Source: Gammaproteobacteria bacterium (GTDB lineage Bacteria; Pseudomonadota; Gammaproteobacteria; CAIRSR01). Taken from it: 33,640 nt of DNA. Where the stretch lies: assembly GCA_963575715.1 (NCBI GenBank), contig CAUYTW010000166.1, positions 1-33,640 on the forward strand. The letters are read 5' to 3'. Numbering within the stretch: the first letter of the stretch is position 1; each line of letters begins with the position of its first letter. The notes under the pieces are model-generated. The model saw nothing but the letters and a program-made list of their open reading frames with translations. It did no database searches and was not told the origin of the DNA. This document shows positions 33,598 to 33,640 of this stretch, one piece after another. The translations under genes and the position numbers were made by a program.

Positions 33598-33624
33598 AAC
33601 TCGACGTAAGGAGTCGAGTTTTTT
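33598..33624 (+). terminator. Terminator-like hairpin near the window end
   Basis: AACTCGAC/GTCGAGTT stem with a seven-base loop followed by T residues on the plus strand. No plus-strand gene precedes it here, so it may belong to element H or end an antisense transcript. Confidence 0.5.
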
Positions 33625-33640
33625 GAAATTCGCATCACAA

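Noticed and set aside
33456-33638. Open frame upstream of the nuclease on the minus strand
   Set aside because: It runs through element H in the frame shifted by a deletion and overlaps the nuclease start; composition is not protein-like.

Overview
The window reads as a chromosomal segment of a gammaproteobacterium of moderate GC. The evidence is gene order and sequence: a complete iscRSUA-hscBA-fdx-iscX operon preceded by cysE and trmJ, the pilMNOPQ cluster divergent from the PBP1a gene, the cutA-tlpA-aroQ-accB-accC order, pcm-rhodanese-tolC, and flgA-flgM-flgN. The genus cannot be told from the sequence alone. A sulfur-oxidising or related free-living lineage is possible but is only a guess. 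There are no rRNA or tRNA genes, no CRISPR array and no intact transposase.

Layout. 1-204: leader carrying one copy of a structured repeat (J1). 205-3420: leuA, trmJ, cysE. 3421-3661: iscR promoter region with a good IscR type-1 site over the -35 element. 3662-9684: the isc operon and its terminator. The iscA gene carries an extra N-terminal NifX/NifB-like (Nitro_FeMo-Co) domain. 9690-10917: an Lpp/OprI-like lipoprotein ending in Arg-Lys and a neighbouring L,D-transpeptidase. 11092-11733: a PmtA-type phospholipid methyltransferase. 11799-17575 (minus): pilQ, an intergenic insertion, then pilP, pilO, pilN and pilM. 17952-21745: PBP1a and a DUF2201-type metallopeptidase/VWA protein. 21795-29150 (minus): SCO1-like protein, accC, accB, aroQ, a TlpA-like thioredoxin, cutA, tolC, rhodanese and a Pcm-like methyltransferase with a second copy of the leader repeat (J2). 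29567-31296: flgA, flgM, flgN. 31386-33490 (minus): a small membrane protein, rluB and a membrane-anchored thermonuclease-like protein.

The most unusual signal is a family of short non-autonomous elements, about ten copies, all between 14.3 and 33.6 kb. They have a hairpin at each end, no terminal inverted repeats, and sit directly 3' of TTCAT, TCAT or TTCAC, like IS200/IS605 elements. The left-end stem changes in compensatory fashion between copies (GTCTCC/GGAGAC, GGCGC/GCGCC, GGCGT/ACGCT). In five cases (accC, cutA, rluB, the nuclease, flgN) the TCAT target is the start codon itself read from the other strand (ATGA), so the element forms the whole 5' leader of the gene. Read in gene sense, several copies encode a mini-ORF (MAKxRGF...) whose TGA stop overlaps the gene's ATG, which suggests translational coupling. 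One right end supplies the stop codon of tolC. Copies also separate pilP from pilQ, accB from accC and flgM from flgN.

Functional groups: Fe-S cluster assembly with its cysteine supply (CysE to IscS), the type IV pilus inner-membrane and secretin complex, peptidoglycan synthesis and outer-membrane tethering (PBP1a, L,D-transpeptidase, Lpp-like protein), fatty-acid synthesis entry (AccB, AccC), and control of flagellar export (FlgA, FlgM, FlgN).
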